A DNA stretch of 64,000 bases from Lachnoclostridium sp. (GCA_023664665.1 JAMPEY010000009.1:1-64000), one strand, 5' to 3'; shown: positions 1-9,571, counted from the first letter of the stretch. Notes: generated by a model not told the origin, from the sequence alone. Translations and numbers: made by a program.

Positions 1-240
1 TCTGGTACTCTCTATTTATTTCTCTGTTTCAACTGACAAAAACTTTACTCTATATGTCCAAACCGGATTCTTCATCCCTTATAAGTGGTCATTTACAGCA
101 AAAAGCGGAATCATCAAATGCTTTGTTATATATTCAATATGTCGCAAGCCAATGCCCGCCTGAAAATCCGTGACATTGAAATCCATGCAAAGTTACCGTT
201 TCATTCAAATGCCGCTTATGCGGCGGAAAGAGAGGAAAAT

Positions 241-657
241 ATGAAGCGAAGCAATCTGAGAGCAAACTATATCGCACTCCACGGAGAGGAAGCCGCAAGA
301 AACAAGCAGGCCCATCATGTGATTCCGGTGGAGATACTGAAGGAATTGTATGACTGTACCGAGGCCGCCCTGCCCGAAACATTTAATGAGGAGTGGAACT
401 GCCTGATGCTGCCCACGGACCAGTCGGCTGAGTTCGTCCATTGGGGCAGCCATCCATGGTACAGCGAATTTATATGGTATCAAATCCGCAGTATAGGACA
501 GGGCAATGTCACTCTGGACACTTTAAAGACAGTAGCCGCAATCATCCGCACATTCTGCGAGGAAAACATGGATCCGTTCATGCAAATGAAACTGGGCGGA
601 AAAATCAATGATATTGCAGACTATGTAAAAATTGTACATTTTGTATATGATGTCTAG
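241..657 (+). CDS. AHH/HNH-type nuclease domain protein (orphan polymorphic-toxin tip)
   Basis: A short protein that looks like the nuclease tip of a polymorphic toxin of the HNH/Endo VII superfamily. The AHH motif lies in KQAHHVIPVE near residue 26, followed by NCLMLP and an HWGSHPWYSE block, the order expected for AHH nucleases. The start at 241 is preferred because AGAGAGGAAAAT precedes it; the frame stays open back to a GTG at 85, which directly follows a TAA, but no good ribosome binding site is seen there. There is no signal peptide, delivery domain or PAAR/LXG region. Either it is a free-standing nuclease or the detached end of a larger toxin; any immunity gene would lie left of the window. 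The nuclease call is by motif only. Confidence 0.6.
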   Translation: MKRSNLRANYIALHGEEAARNKQAHHVIPVEILKELYDCTEAALPETFNEEWNCLMLPTDQSAEFVHWGSHPWYSEFIWYQIRSIGQGNVTLDTLKTVAAIIRTFCEENMDPFMQMKLGGKINDIADYVKIVHFVYDV

Positions 658-704
658 GTAACAGGGCGCGGCATTGGCCAAAGACAAAAGTTTGCATTTC
701 GGCG

Positions 705-1757
705 TCATTGGATAAACATGGCATCCCCAAAACTGAAAAAGCGGTACTTCTCCTGTATGGCTTCCTCATATGCCGCAAGCACATTTTCCCTGCCTGCAAG
801 CGCCGACACCAACATCACAAGAGTGGACTCCGGCAGATGAAAGTTCGTTATCAGTCCGTCCAACACTTTAAAACGATACCCCGGATAAATAAAAATCTCC
901 GTATGATCACAACCGGGCTGCACCACCCCGTTTTCATCCGCTGCGCTCTCAACGGTGCGGCAGCTTGTGGTGCCCACACAGATGATCCTGCCGCCTCTTT
1001 CCTTTGTCTGATTAATGGTTTTGGCGGCATCCTCCGTCACCTGATAATATTCCGAATGCATATGGTGTTGCAACAAATTTTCTTCTTTTACCGGACGAAA
1101 TGTGCCAAGCCCCACATGAAGGGTCACATAGGCAATTTCCACCCCTTTATCCTCAATTTGCTTAAGCAGTTCCCCGGTAAAATGCAGTCCTGCGGTAGGC
1201 GCCGCCGCCGAACCGTCATACTTGGCATAGACGGTCTGGTAGCGGTTTTTATCCTTTAATTTATGCGTGATATAAGGAGGCAGGGGCATTTCCCCCAAAC
1301 GGTCCAACACTTCCTCAAAAATTCCGTCGTACGCAAACTGAATCAGACGGTTGCCCTCTTCCACGGTTTCCAATATTTTGGCTCTGAGAAGCCCGTCTCC
1401 GAATGTCAAACGGTTGCCGGGTCTGCATTTTTTACCGGGACGCACCAGAGTTTCCCACACATCCCCTTCCCTCCGCTTTAAAAGAAGCACTTCCACATGG
1501 GCGCCGGTGCCTTCCCTCTCTCCCAGAAGCCTTGCGGGAATGACCTTTGTGTTATTTAATACCAGACAGTCTCCCGGCTCAAGATAATCCGCAATCTCCT
1601 TAAAAATATGATGGGATGTTTCTCCGGTATGCCTGTTAAGCACCAACAGCCGGGAAGCTGACCTGTCCTCCAGCGGGTCCTGCGCAATCAGCTCTTTAGG
1701 AAGTTCAAAGAAAAAATCCGATTTTTTTAATTCTGTCTGTTCCCCGGAATCTGCCAT
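705..1757 (-). CDS. queA: S-adenosylmethionine:tRNA ribosyltransferase-isomerase QueA
   Basis: QueA transfers and isomerises the ribosyl part of S-adenosylmethionine onto preQ1 at the wobble base of GUN-anticodon tRNAs, giving epoxyqueuosine. The 350 residues match the usual length of about 340-350. Family blocks are clear: [10 protein letters not shown] near the N-terminus, [16 protein letters not shown] about residues 65-80, APTAGLHFT near the middle and VGLGTFRPV after it. About ten residues ([10 protein letters not shown]) precede the usual beginning; GAAGG lies about 11 bases before the ATG. It follows the M18 peptidase on the same strand with a 53-base gap and may be the last gene of the T-box-led pheST transcript. 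No other queuosine gene is in the window. Confidence 0.96.
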   Translation of the reverse strand: MADSGEQTELKKSDFFFELPKELIAQDPLEDRSASRLLVLNRHTGETSHHIFKEIADYLEPGDCLVLNNTKVIPARLLGEREGTGAHVEVLLLKRREGDVWETLVRPGKKCRPGNRLTFGDGLLRAKILETVEEGNRLIQFAYDGIFEEVLDRLGEMPLPPYITHKLKDKNRYQTVYAKYDGSAAAPTAGLHFTGELLKQIEDKGVEIAYVTLHVGLGTFRPVKEENLLQHHMHSEYYQVTEDAAKTINQTKERGGRIICVGTTSCRTVESAADENGVVQPGCDHTEIFIYPGYRFKVLDGLITNFHLPESTLVMLVSALAGRENVLAAYEEAIQEKYRFFSFGDAMFIQ

Positions 1758-1810
1758 CTGTCAGTACCCTTCTCTTTCCTGTAATTTACATCAGAGTTTG
1801 CAAAACTCCA

Positions 1811-3259
1811 TTACAAAGATGCTCCTTCCACAAACGCCCTATAACCTCTGTAAGTCTCATACACATCCGCCTTGCTGGTAGCTTCCCACGGAGCATGCAT
1901 ATTTAACACGGCAACGCCGCTGTCAATCACATTCATGCCATATCTGGCAAGGATATAAGCGATGGTGCCTCCGCCGCCCAAATCCACCTTTCCCAATTCC
2001 GCAGTCTGGAAATTAATCTCCTGTTTTGCAAAAATATCTCGGATATGCGCAATATACTCCGCATTGGCGTCATTGGAGCCGGACTTTCCTCTGGAGCCGG
2101 TAAATTTATTAAATACCATGCCGCCGCCCAGATATGCTACATTTTTCTTGTCAAAACTTGCCGCATAAGCAGGGTCATAAGCGCTGCTTACATCGGAAGA
2201 CAGCATACAACTGTGGGACAGGCATCTTCTCAATTTTAATTCGCTGTACTCCCCCGTCAGATTCATTACTTCCGCAACGGCATTCTCAAAGAAATGGGAT
2301 TTCATGCCGGTAGCGCCCACGGAACCGATTTCCTCCTTATCCACCAGAATGCAGCACATGGTACGCTTCGTCTGCTTCGTGTCAAGCATGGCTTTTAAGG
2401 AAGTAAATGCACAGACTCTGTCATCCTGACCGTACGCCAGAATCATGCTGCGGTCAAAACCGGCTTCCCTTGCCTTCCCGGCAGGCACTACTTCCAGCTC
2501 TGCAGAGAGAAAATCCTCTTCCTCAAAACCGTAATTTTCTTTCAGAATTTCCAAAATGCCCGCTTTTACGGCATCCTTGGCGCTTCCCTCACCGGATTGC
2601 CTGTCATCCTTGGCGTTTTTGTCTTTTTTACCGTCCTTTTTCTTGTCGATTACAAGCGGTTTATTGCCGATGATAATGTCAAGCGCCTCACCTTCAATCA
2701 CCTTTGACGCCTTTTTTTCAAGCTGTTCCTGCGCCAGATGAATCAGCAGATCAGACACGAAAAATACAGGGTCATCCTCATCCTCTCCGATATTGATTTC
2801 CACGGTAGCGCCGTCTTTTGTCACCACCACGCCGTGAATGGCAAGAGGAATGGTCACCCATTGATATTTTTTTACTCCACCGTAATAATGGGTATCCAGA
2901 TAGGCAAAACCGCCGTCCTCATAAAGCGGGTTCTGCTTTACATCCAGCCTCGGACTGTCAATATGGGCGCCCAGAATATTCATTCCTTCCTCCATGGGCT
3001 GCTCTCCTATCTGAAACATAACAATGGATTTATTCATCCATACACTGTATACCTTATCGCCGGGCTTTAAATTCTCCTGACTTTTCACTATGCTGTCCAA
3101 TTCCCTATAACCGGCAGCTTCCACGGTATTTACAATCGTGTCGATGCATTCTCTTTCCGTTTTGCCCTCGTCCAAAAATGCCCGGTATTCCTGACATAGC
3201 TTCTCCAATTTTTTCAAATGCTTTGCATCATACATTTCCCAAGTGTTCTTCTTCTCCAT
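1811..3259 (-). CDS. M18 family aminopeptidase
   Basis: A cytosolic zinc aminopeptidase of family M18 (aspartyl aminopeptidase/ApeA-like), 482 residues. The metal-binding blocks are GAHIDSPRLD near residue 98, DKEEIGS past the middle, and HAPWEATSKADVYET near the C-terminus. A lysine-rich insertion (DKKKDGKKDKNAKDDR, about residues 205-225) is longer than in typical members and probably forms a surface loop. The gene follows pheT after 42 bases, so it may share the phenylalanine T-box transcript. Its ribosome binding site lies just after a short GC-rich palindrome at 3270-3290 that recurs before pheS. Bacterial M18 enzymes release acidic or neutral N-terminal residues during peptide turnover; the substrate here is unknown. 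Confidence 0.92.
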   Translation of the reverse strand: MEKKNTWEMYDAKHLKKLEKLCQEYRAFLDEGKTERECIDTIVNTVEAAGYRELDSIVKSQENLKPGDKVYSVWMNKSIVMFQIGEQPMEEGMNILGAHIDSPRLDVKQNPLYEDGGFAYLDTHYYGGVKKYQWVTIPLAIHGVVVTKDGATVEINIGEDEDDPVFFVSDLLIHLAQEQLEKKASKVIEGEALDIIIGNKPLVIDKKKDGKKDKNAKDDRQSGEGSAKDAVKAGILEILKENYGFEEEDFLSAELEVVPAGKAREAGFDRSMILAYGQDDRVCAFTSLKAMLDTKQTKRTMCCILVDKEEIGSVGATGMKSHFFENAVAEVMNLTGEYSELKLRRCLSHSCMLSSDVSSAYDPAYAASFDKKNVAYLGGGMVFNKFTGSRGKSGSNDANAEYIAHIRDIFAKQEINFQTAELGKVDLGGGGTIAYILARYGMNVIDSGVAVLNMHAPWEATSKADVYETYRGYRAFVEGASL

Positions 3260-3301
3260 ATTTCCTCACATTCCGCCGCCCAAACGGCACCTCTTTTCAA
3301 T

Positions 3302-5731
3302 CTACTGTCTTAATTCTATCCCCATCTGCTCCAAGCCATTCAAAATCTTTTTCATGACCGTGGTAATGTCGTTCTCTTCCAAGGTCCTGTCCTTTGCCCT
3401 AAAAGTAAGGGAATAGGCAATGGACTTATAGCCCTCTTTGATCTGGCTTCCCTCATAAATATCAAAAAGCTCATAGGATTCCAGAATCTTCCCGCCTCTT
3501 TGTTCGATCAGGCGCTCAATCTCTCCCACCAGAATCTCCTTGGGCACTACCATGCTTAAATCCCTGCTGACAGCCGGGAATCTGGCAATCCCTTCATATT
3601 TTCTGTCAAAAGTTGTAAAAGGAAGCAGAGCCGGCATATCAATCACCGCCACATAAGCCTTGGTCCCGATACCATAATTGTCCGCCACTTCTGGATGTAC
3701 TTCACCGAGATATCCCACCGTTACGCCCTCGTAAACCACCGATGCCTGCCTGCCGGGATGAAGGAAGGGCTTTCCTGCTTTGGGGTCATATTCTCTTTTC
3801 TTTCCCATGCCGATGCTGTCAAAAAATTCTTCCAGCACCCCTTTCATGGTAAAGAAATCCCCCTCCCCGTAAAATCCCAGCGTAAACTGCATTCTCTCGT
3901 CCACATAATCCGTCACGGGCAGCTCCTTAGGCAGATAAATATTGCCCAGCTCATACAGTTTTACATTTTTGTTGCGGCGGTTATAATTGGTGGCAAGACT
4001 GCTCAACATCCCGTTCAAGGAAACGGTTCTCATAATCGAGAAATCCTCCCCCAAAGGATTGGAGATAGTCACGGTTCGGCGAAGCTCATCTTCCGCCGGA
4101 ATCAATAACTTATCAAAAACCTTGGGACTCTCAAAAGAATAATTCATTCCCTGAGAGAAACCGCAATATTCCGCAATATCCCTTGCCTTCTGCTCAATGC
4201 GCAGCTTATAAGAAAGACCTCCTGTGGTTGCCTCACCGCTTGGCAGGGTGGTAGGAATCTTGTCATAACCGTAAAATCTTGCCACTTCCTCGGCAATATC
4301 CGCACTTCCCACCAAATCCTGACGGAAAGAGGGAATCTCTAAGCAGATATCGCCGCAGCTGTTTGCAATCACCTTGATATCAAGGCGTTCAAACATTTCA
4401 AGCATATCGTCTTTGGAAATATCCGTCCCCAAGAGCCTGTTGTATTTCTCCGGCTCAAAAGGCAGCATGCGCAGGGGCTCAAGGGGAGCTTTTACATCCA
4501 CCATGCCGCCCACTACCTCGCCGCAGCCAAGCTCTTCAATCAACTGGCAGGCGCGGTTAATGGCTTCTTTTGCACATCTGGGGTCCAGACCCTTTTCAAA
4601 TTTGCCGGAAGCATCCGTGCGAAGTCCGATTCTTTTTGCCGATTTACGGATATTTGCGCCGTTAAAGGTTGCCGCCTCAAATAAAACGGTATGCACATCA
4701 TCCGTAATCTTGGAATTTTCACCACCCATAATTCCCGCTATGCCGATTTCTTTCTCCGCATCGCAGATCATCAGGATTTCGCTGTCCATTTTGCGCATCT
4801 GACCGTCCAAGGTCTGAAACTCGTCCCCGTCTTTCGCACGGCGCACGATAATCTTTTTCCCGGCTACGGTATCCAAATCAAATGCATGCATGGGCTGACC
4901 ATACTCTTCCATCACATAATTGGTGATATCCACCAGATTGTTGATGGGACGGATGCCGCTTGCGGCAAGCCTTCTCTGCATCCACTGGGGAGAAGGCGCA
5001 ATCTTAATATTCTTGCAGACTCTCGCACAGTATCTGGTGCATAAATCAGCGTCTTCCACCTCTACGCTGACATAGTTATTGACATCTTCCCCATTGCCTG
5101 TCTCTTTCACCACAGGGGGAAGAAACGGCTTTCTGAAAGTTGCGGCTGCCTCCCTTGCAATACCCAGCACACTGTAGCAGTCCACACGGTTGCTGGTTAC
5201 CTCATACTCAAATACCGTGTCATGAAGCCCTAAAATCTCCACGGCATCCGTTCCCACTTCCGTATCCTGCGGAAAAATGTAAATGCCCGATTCCGGCGCT
5301 TCCGGATACATATTTCTGTCGGAGCCAAGCTCCTCGATGGAACACATCATACCGTTAGATTCCACACCTCTGAGTTTTCCCGCTTTGATTACAATGCCGT
5401 CCTCAGGTAACGGTCCACCGTCATGTCCTCCCGCAACCCTTCCGCCGTCCAGCACCACGGGAACCTTGTCCCCCACTTTTACATTAGGCGCTCCCGTCAC
5501 GATTTGAATGGTTTCGCTTCCAATATTTACCTGACAGACAATCAGCTTATCCGCGTCGGGATGCTTCTCAATGGAAACAATCTGCCCTACTATTATCTTT
5601 TCCAGATTCTTATCTTTTCTCTCATAACCTTCTACTTTTGTCCCTGTGAGGGTCATTGCATCACGATACTCCTGATCGGTGCAGTCAAGTTCCGGTACAT
5701 ATGCTTTAATCCATGATAATGCAGTATTCAT
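3302..5731 (-). CDS. pheT: Phenylalanyl-tRNA synthetase beta subunit
   Basis: Beta chain of the alpha2beta2 enzyme that charges tRNA-Phe. The 809 residues are full length. Domains in order: an N-terminal OB-fold tRNA-binding domain (about 40-150), the B3/B4 editing domain (about 210-380), the B5 DNA-binding-like domain (about 400-475), the inactive synthetase-like core (about 490-690, with FESPKVFDKL), and the C-terminal FDX-ACB anticodon-binding domain starting near FPAVSRDLSMVV (about 715-809). It lies 27 bases downstream of pheS and both are controlled by the T-box leader near 7000. The beta subunit carries the editing site that removes mischarged tyrosine. Nothing appears truncated. Confidence 0.97.
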   Translation of the reverse strand: MNTALSWIKAYVPELDCTDQEYRDAMTLTGTKVEGYERKDKNLEKIIVGQIVSIEKHPDADKLIVCQVNIGSETIQIVTGAPNVKVGDKVPVVLDGGRVAGGHDGGPLPEDGIVIKAGKLRGVESNGMMCSIEELGSDRNMYPEAPESGIYIFPQDTEVGTDAVEILGLHDTVFEYEVTSNRVDCYSVLGIAREAAATFRKPFLPPVVKETGNGEDVNNYVSVEVEDADLCTRYCARVCKNIKIAPSPQWMQRRLAASGIRPINNLVDITNYVMEEYGQPMHAFDLDTVAGKKIIVRRAKDGDEFQTLDGQMRKMDSEILMICDAEKEIGIAGIMGGENSKITDDVHTVLFEAATFNGANIRKSAKRIGLRTDASGKFEKGLDPRCAKEAINRACQLIEELGCGEVVGGMVDVKAPLEPLRMLPFEPEKYNRLLGTDISKDDMLEMFERLDIKVIANSCGDICLEIPSFRQDLVGSADIAEEVARFYGYDKIPTTLPSGEATTGGLSYKLRIEQKARDIAEYCGFSQGMNYSFESPKVFDKLLIPAEDELRRTVTISNPLGEDFSIMRTVSLNGMLSSLATNYNRRNKNVKLYELGNIYLPKELPVTDYVDERMQFTLGFYGEGDFFTMKGVLEEFFDSIGMGKKREYDPKAGKPFLHPGRQASVVYEGVTVGYLGEVHPEVADNYGIGTKAYVAVIDMPALLPFTTFDRKYEGIARFPAVSRDLSMVVPKEILVGEIERLIEQRGGKILESYELFDIYEGSQIKEGYKSIAYSLTFRAKDRTLEENDITTVMKKILNGLEQMGIELRQ

Positions 5732-5758
5732 AAGTTTTCTCCTTTTTTATAACTTCCC

Positions 5759-6778
5759 TTAAAACTGTCTTAAGAAACGGATATCATTCTCATACAAAAG
5801 GCGCATATCGTCAATTTCATATTTTAACAGTGCGATTCGCTCAAGTCCCACACCAAATGCAAATCCCGTATATTTCTCCGGGTCGATTTTGCTCATTTCC
5901 AATACATGGGGATGCACCATACCGCAGCCCAAAATCTCAATCCAGCCCTCGCCTTTACAGAAACGGCAGCCTTTTCCGCCGCATTTAAAGCAGCTTACAT
6001 CCATCTCCGCGCTGGGCTCCGTAAACGGGAAATGATGGGGTCTGAACTTCACCCTGGTATCCTCCCCAAACATCTCTCTTGCAAACTCTGCAAGGGTTCC
6101 CTTCAAATCCGCAAATGTAATGTTTTTGTCAATCACAAGCCCTTCTATCTGATGGAAGGAAGGGGAATGGGTGGCATCCACCTCATCGGCTCTGAACACC
6201 CTGCCCGGAGCAATCATGCGGATGGGAAGCTTGCCGCTCTCCATCTCATGCACCTGTACGCCGGAAGTCTGGGTGCGCAGAAGAATATCCCCATTAATAT
6301 AAAAGGTATCCTGTTCATCCTTCGCCGGATGGTCCGCCGGAATGTTCAGCGCTTCAAAATTATAATAATCCTTCTCCACTTCGGGACCTTCCACCACCTC
6401 ATATCCCATGCCTATAAAGATGCGCTCCACCTCTTCCAAGGCAATGGTATTGGGATGTCTGTGTCCGATTTCCGCCTTCTTTGCGGGAAGGGTCACATCT
6501 ATGGTTTCCGCTTTGATTTTGGCTTCCCTCACAGCCTTCTCCATCTTTATCTTTGTTTCATCCAGCATTTTCTCGATTTCGGCTCTGGCGTCGTTCACCC
6601 ACTGCCCTACTTTAGGTCTGTCCTCCAGAGCAACTTCTTTCATGGACTTTAACACATTGGTAAGCTCTCCTTTTTTTCCCAGAATGCTCACCCTGATTTC
6701 ATTCAGTTTTTCGGTGCTGTCACACTCTTTAATCTGCTGAATCACCTGTTCCTTGATTTTGTCCAGTTTCTCTTTCAT
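5759..6778 (-). CDS. pheS: Phenylalanyl-tRNA synthetase alpha subunit
   Basis: Catalytic chain of phenylalanyl-tRNA synthetase, 339 residues, normal for the bacterial family. An N-terminal coiled coil (about 1-90) contacts tRNA. Class II motif 2 is GRVFRADEVDATHSPSFHQ, just past the middle, and motif 3 is GFAFGVGLERIALL near the C-terminus. A cysteine-rich stretch (CFKCGGKGCRFC) precedes ILGCGMVHP, as is common in this family. The ATG follows AGAGGAAAAT, and that Shine-Dalgarno abuts a GC-rich palindrome shared with the start of the M18 gene. First gene after the T-box leader; expression should rise when uncharged tRNA-Phe accumulates. Confidence 0.97.
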   Translation of the reverse strand: MKEKLDKIKEQVIQQIKECDSTEKLNEIRVSILGKKGELTNVLKSMKEVALEDRPKVGQWVNDARAEIEKMLDETKIKMEKAVREAKIKAETIDVTLPAKKAEIGHRHPNTIALEEVERIFIGMGYEVVEGPEVEKDYYNFEALNIPADHPAKDEQDTFYINGDILLRTQTSGVQVHEMESGKLPIRMIAPGRVFRADEVDATHSPSFHQIEGLVIDKNITFADLKGTLAEFAREMFGEDTRVKFRPHHFPFTEPSAEMDVSCFKCGGKGCRFCKGEGWIEILGCGMVHPHVLEMSKIDPEKYTGFAFGVGLERIALLKYEIDDMRLLYENDIRFLRQF

Positions 6779-6894
6779 ATTTTCCTCTCATTCCGCCGCG
6801 CAAACGGCATTTTAATCAGCGGGACTCCTTTCTCCCTGCTCCTGCGCCGGACGCCGCCGGCTCTGCAGGCATATTGCATCCGAATTGTCCGTGC

Positions 6895-7165
6895 ACAAAA
6901 AAATCCCCTGCTGCAAAGCAACAAGGGACGAAATCTCCGCGGTACCACCCTGATTCCTATTGTGATAATAGGCTCTCATTTGCACTTAACGCGCGCCCAC
7001 GTTCCGAACTACAGTCTGCATCCGCCGAAAACACGGTACAGATTTCTTTCGGACGGCTCCGGTGGGAAATTCAAGAAATTATCTGAACCTGAGGAAGTTC
7101 TCAGCCGGTCTCTCCCTCTCTCTGTAAGGAAAATAATCCTCTACTGTGCACCATCAATGCCTTTT
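6895..7165 (-). ncRNA. T-box leader of pheST (tRNA-Phe sensing)
   Basis: Antisense to the shown strand, the leader carries the T-box core AGGGTGGTACCGCG (complement of 6938-6951). The variable base after GGTGG is T, which pairs with an A discriminator base, as in tRNA-Phe. Upstream is a stem I region with an AGAGAG motif and CTGAGA near 7105-7135, and a TTC/TTT-containing specifier loop candidate near 7065. Downstream lies the intrinsic terminator at 6897-6927. By the known T-box mechanism, uncharged tRNA-Phe stabilises the antiterminator and lets pheST be transcribed. The specifier assignment is inferred; the core and terminator are unmistakable. Confidence 0.95.
6897..6927 (-). terminator. 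T-box terminator hairpin upstream of pheS
   Basis: On the minus strand CCCTTGTTGC and GCAGCAGGGG form a stem with a four-base loop (two G-U pairs), followed by a run of seven T. It directly follows the T-box core, so it is the regulated terminator of the pheST leader. Confidence 0.9.
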
Positions 7166-7181
7166 TCTATACACTTTTTAC

Positions 7182-7210
7182 ATTTTAATGAGTTTTATAT
7201 AAAATGTCAA
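7182..7210 (-). promoter_or_regulatory. Promoter of the pheST T-box operon
   Basis: TTGACA (complement of 7205-7210), a 17-base spacer and TAAAAT (complement of 7182-7187): a near-consensus housekeeping promoter. It overlaps the last codons of the upstream membrane-protein gene and would start transcription about 7170, just before the T-box stem I. Confidence 0.88.
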
Positions 7211-8696
7211 GCATAACTTTATCGCTTATCCCTGCCAGCCCATAGATTACCGAAAGTATCATAAAGCCGGAGTGATTATACATCTGCTTATCCTGCGCTT
7301 CCCACAGCATCAAAAACAAACACAGTCCCCAGAACGCCAGCGCCGCAACAAAATGCAGAAAATCTTCTCTTTTATATTCTTTGCTAAAAAACATCCTTAC
7401 GCCGCCCATACCCATAAGAAAAAGCACCGAAAAAAATGCCGCCGTCGTAATTCCCGCATAGGTCCAATACCGATTTCCCTCCTGCGAAAACCAATGCCAT
7501 AAAACATTTTCATTCTTCGGCCAAAGAAGATATCCCGCAGCGCCCAAATCCCCGCAGCCAAAATTCTGTCGCACTTTCCGTAAAATATGGTCCGGGTTCC
7601 ACAAATTGGGCAGAGTTTCCGCAATCTGCCGTCTTGCGATTCCTGTTCTCTCTTCCGGATTCTGTGCCGTCAGACATCTGATTGCAAATTCTTCGTTGTC
7701 GCTATAAGTGCCTGCGCCGGAAAGTCCGACGGCAATCCAATATTCCACAGGCGCTTTCAGCCTGTCCACATCCTTCTGATAGGGCAGTGTTTTGCTGTAT
7801 CCCTGATAACACAATATCACAATAACCATGACCCCCGCAAATACTGCCGCCCGCTTCCAATGCTTTTTCCACATTCCAAACAAAAACATTCCCAAAAACA
7901 GGGCAATCACTGCCGTTGCCGATGTTGCCTTAATCACAAATCCCACGCCAAAAAAGAAACCTGCCGACGCGGTATGCCAAAACCGATATCCGACACTCTC
8001 CTTCTCTCCGCCTCTTATTAGCAGCGTCAAACCCAAAACCGCCGCTCCAAAACTTAATTGGTCGGAATAAAAAATAGAAGTATTTGCCCAGATAGGAATC
8101 CAGGTAATGCCCATTATCACTGCCATAAGAGAAGCCGCAGCAGAATGCTTTTTTACCCCTTTTCCCGCCAGATAAGAAAGGCAGGCTATCGTCACTATTG
8201 CCTGCAGGACATTCAAAAACAAAACCACATAATAAGCGTCCGCAACAAACGGGAAAAAAGAGCTTATTTTGAATAATAGAGCAAGCGCCAGCATAGCGCC
8301 CACATTATTGTGCCATCTTGCAAAATACTCCCAGTTTTGTACCTCCTGTCCTGCCGCCAGACGCTGTGCCGCATCATAGATATCCCAATAATCCGTTACG
8401 GGGTCGCTTCTCAAAAAACAGGATACCGTAAACAGTCCCACTCCGAACAAAAGCAGGACCGCCGGCAAAAAATACCTCCACAGCTTTCGGAAGCAGGAAA
8501 TCCGCCTTTCCACAAAACAGCACAACGCCCACGCACAGACATAGAATGCCGTCCATATCACGGTATAAAAAAATATTCTTATGGGAATCTGATTATTTAA
8601 AGGTTTCCCCATGGCAATTCCGCAAATCAACAACATGCTCACGGAAAATACCAGCCAGAAAATCCTCATCCATCCGTTTTGTGTTTTCAAATTCAT
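7185..8696 (-). CDS. Multi-spanning GT-C-like membrane protein (probable lipid-linked-sugar glycosyltransferase)
   Basis: A 503-residue integral membrane protein with about a dozen hydrophobic segments across its length. The first extracytoplasmic loop after helix 3 contains RSDPVTDYWDIYDAAQRLAAG, resembling the acidic loop of GT-C (PMT/ArnT-like) glycosyltransferases, where an Asp near the first loop is catalytic. Such enzymes move sugars from polyprenyl-phosphate carriers onto wall polymers or proteins. The start codon overlaps the end of the YihY-like gene by four bases (translational coupling). The C-terminus ends inside the pheST promoter. Family assignment is by topology and loop pattern; substrate unknown. 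Confidence 0.7.
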   Translation of the reverse strand: MNLKTQNGWMRIFWLVFSVSMLLICGIAMGKPLNNQIPIRIFFYTVIWTAFYVCAWALCCFVERRISCFRKLWRYFLPAVLLLFGVGLFTVSCFLRSDPVTDYWDIYDAAQRLAAGQEVQNWEYFARWHNNVGAMLALALLFKISSFFPFVADAYYVVLFLNVLQAIVTIACLSYLAGKGVKKHSAAASLMAVIMGITWIPIWANTSIFYSDQLSFGAAVLGLTLLIRGGEKESVGYRFWHTASAGFFFGVGFVIKATSATAVIALFLGMFLFGMWKKHWKRAAVFAGVMVIVILCYQGYSKTLPYQKDVDRLKAPVEYWIAVGLSGAGTYSDNEEFAIRCLTAQNPEERTGIARRQIAETLPNLWNPDHILRKVRQNFGCGDLGAAGYLLWPKNENVLWHWFSQEGNRYWTYAGITTAAFFSVLFLMGMGGVRMFFSKEYKREDFLHFVAALAFWGLCLFLMLWEAQDKQMYNHSGFMILSVIYGLAGISDKVMLDILYKTH

Positions 8697-9571
8697 CCTC
8701 TTTCCTGTTTTCTCCGCTTTACCAGAACTTTATTTACCGGTTGAAAATATCTGTTCACATATGCCCCCAGCATCATGATATACATGCCAAAATACAGCCA
8801 CAGCATCACAATGACAATCACGGACAAGCTTCCGTAAATACTGTAGGAACCGGAGCTTCCCACATACAGGGAAAATCCCCAGGAAAAGCCTATCCATATC
8901 GTGGAGGAAAGGACGGCTCCGGGAATCTGCTCCCGAAACTGCAGTTTCTTATCGGGCACAAATGTGTAAATAACGGTAAAAACCAACGCCAGCAGGCACC
9001 ATCCGAATAAAAACCTGAATTTCATGATAAAAGATACCAGCAGCCTCAGTCTGGGCAGCTTGTGCAGTATAAGCATTACAAGCTCATTCCCAAATACCAT
9101 GACAAACAAAGAAAGTATCAAAACAATTAACATCACCAAAGTATAAAAAGATGCTATCAGCCTTACCACAACATAATTCCGTTTCTCCTCCACCCCATTG
9201 ATGGCATTTAAGCCTCTCATAAGCGCCAATACGCCCTGTGCCGCCGACCAGAGGGTAGCGATTGCCGCAATCGAAAGAATGCCTGCGGATTTGTCATAGA
9301 CTTCCTCCACCATTCCCTGTACAAGCGGGTCCATCACAGCCGGCACAAAATCTTCTATGGCCGCCACCAGATTTTCTTCCGTAAGAGGCGTAAACGGGAT
9401 AATGGTGCAGATCATAACCAACATGGGCACCAGCGACAAAAAAAGAAAAAATGCCGTGCTGGATGCAAATGCGCTGATATTCTGCTTTTTCATTTGTGAA
9501 GAAAAATCCTTGGATATCCGATATAATGTGCGCCCCATAGTAAGGTTTACCTTTCTACTGCCTGTTCTCAT
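8693..9571 (-). CDS. YihY/BrkB family inner-membrane protein
   Basis: A 292-residue membrane protein with six predicted helices and the family signature near the N-terminus, SAFASSTAFFLFLSLVPMLVMI. Long interhelical segments such as EDFVPAVMDPLVQGMVEEVY and the NAINGVEEKRNY block fit the YihY/BrkB family. Members were once mislabelled ribonuclease BN; the real function is unsettled. The start at 9571 lacks a strong ribosome binding site; an internal ATG at 9538 (MGRTLYRISKDF) follows AAAGG at about 11 bases and is a reasonable alternative. It overlaps the downstream GT-C-like gene by four bases, suggesting a two-gene unit. Confidence 0.88.
   Translation of the reverse strand: MRTGSRKVNLTMGRTLYRISKDFSSQMKKQNISAFASSTAFFLFLSLVPMLVMICTIIPFTPLTEENLVAAIEDFVPAVMDPLVQGMVEEVYDKSAGILSIAAIATLWSAAQGVLALMRGLNAINGVEEKRNYVVVRLIASFYTLVMLIVLILSLFVMVFGNELVMLILHKLPRLRLLVSFIMKFRFLFGWCLLALVFTVIYTFVPDKKLQFREQIPGAVLSSTIWIGFSWGFSLYVGSSGSYSIYGSLSVIVIVMLWLYFGMYIMMLGAYVNRYFQPVNKVLVKRRKQERG

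Noticed and set aside
5906..6652. Plus-strand frame of 248 codons opposite pheS
   Set aside because: Antisense shadow; pheS motifs 2 and 3 are read on the minus strand.
8693..9571. YihY gene called ribonuclease BN
   Set aside because: This name came from a historic mix-up; the protein is a membrane protein with no nuclease motif.
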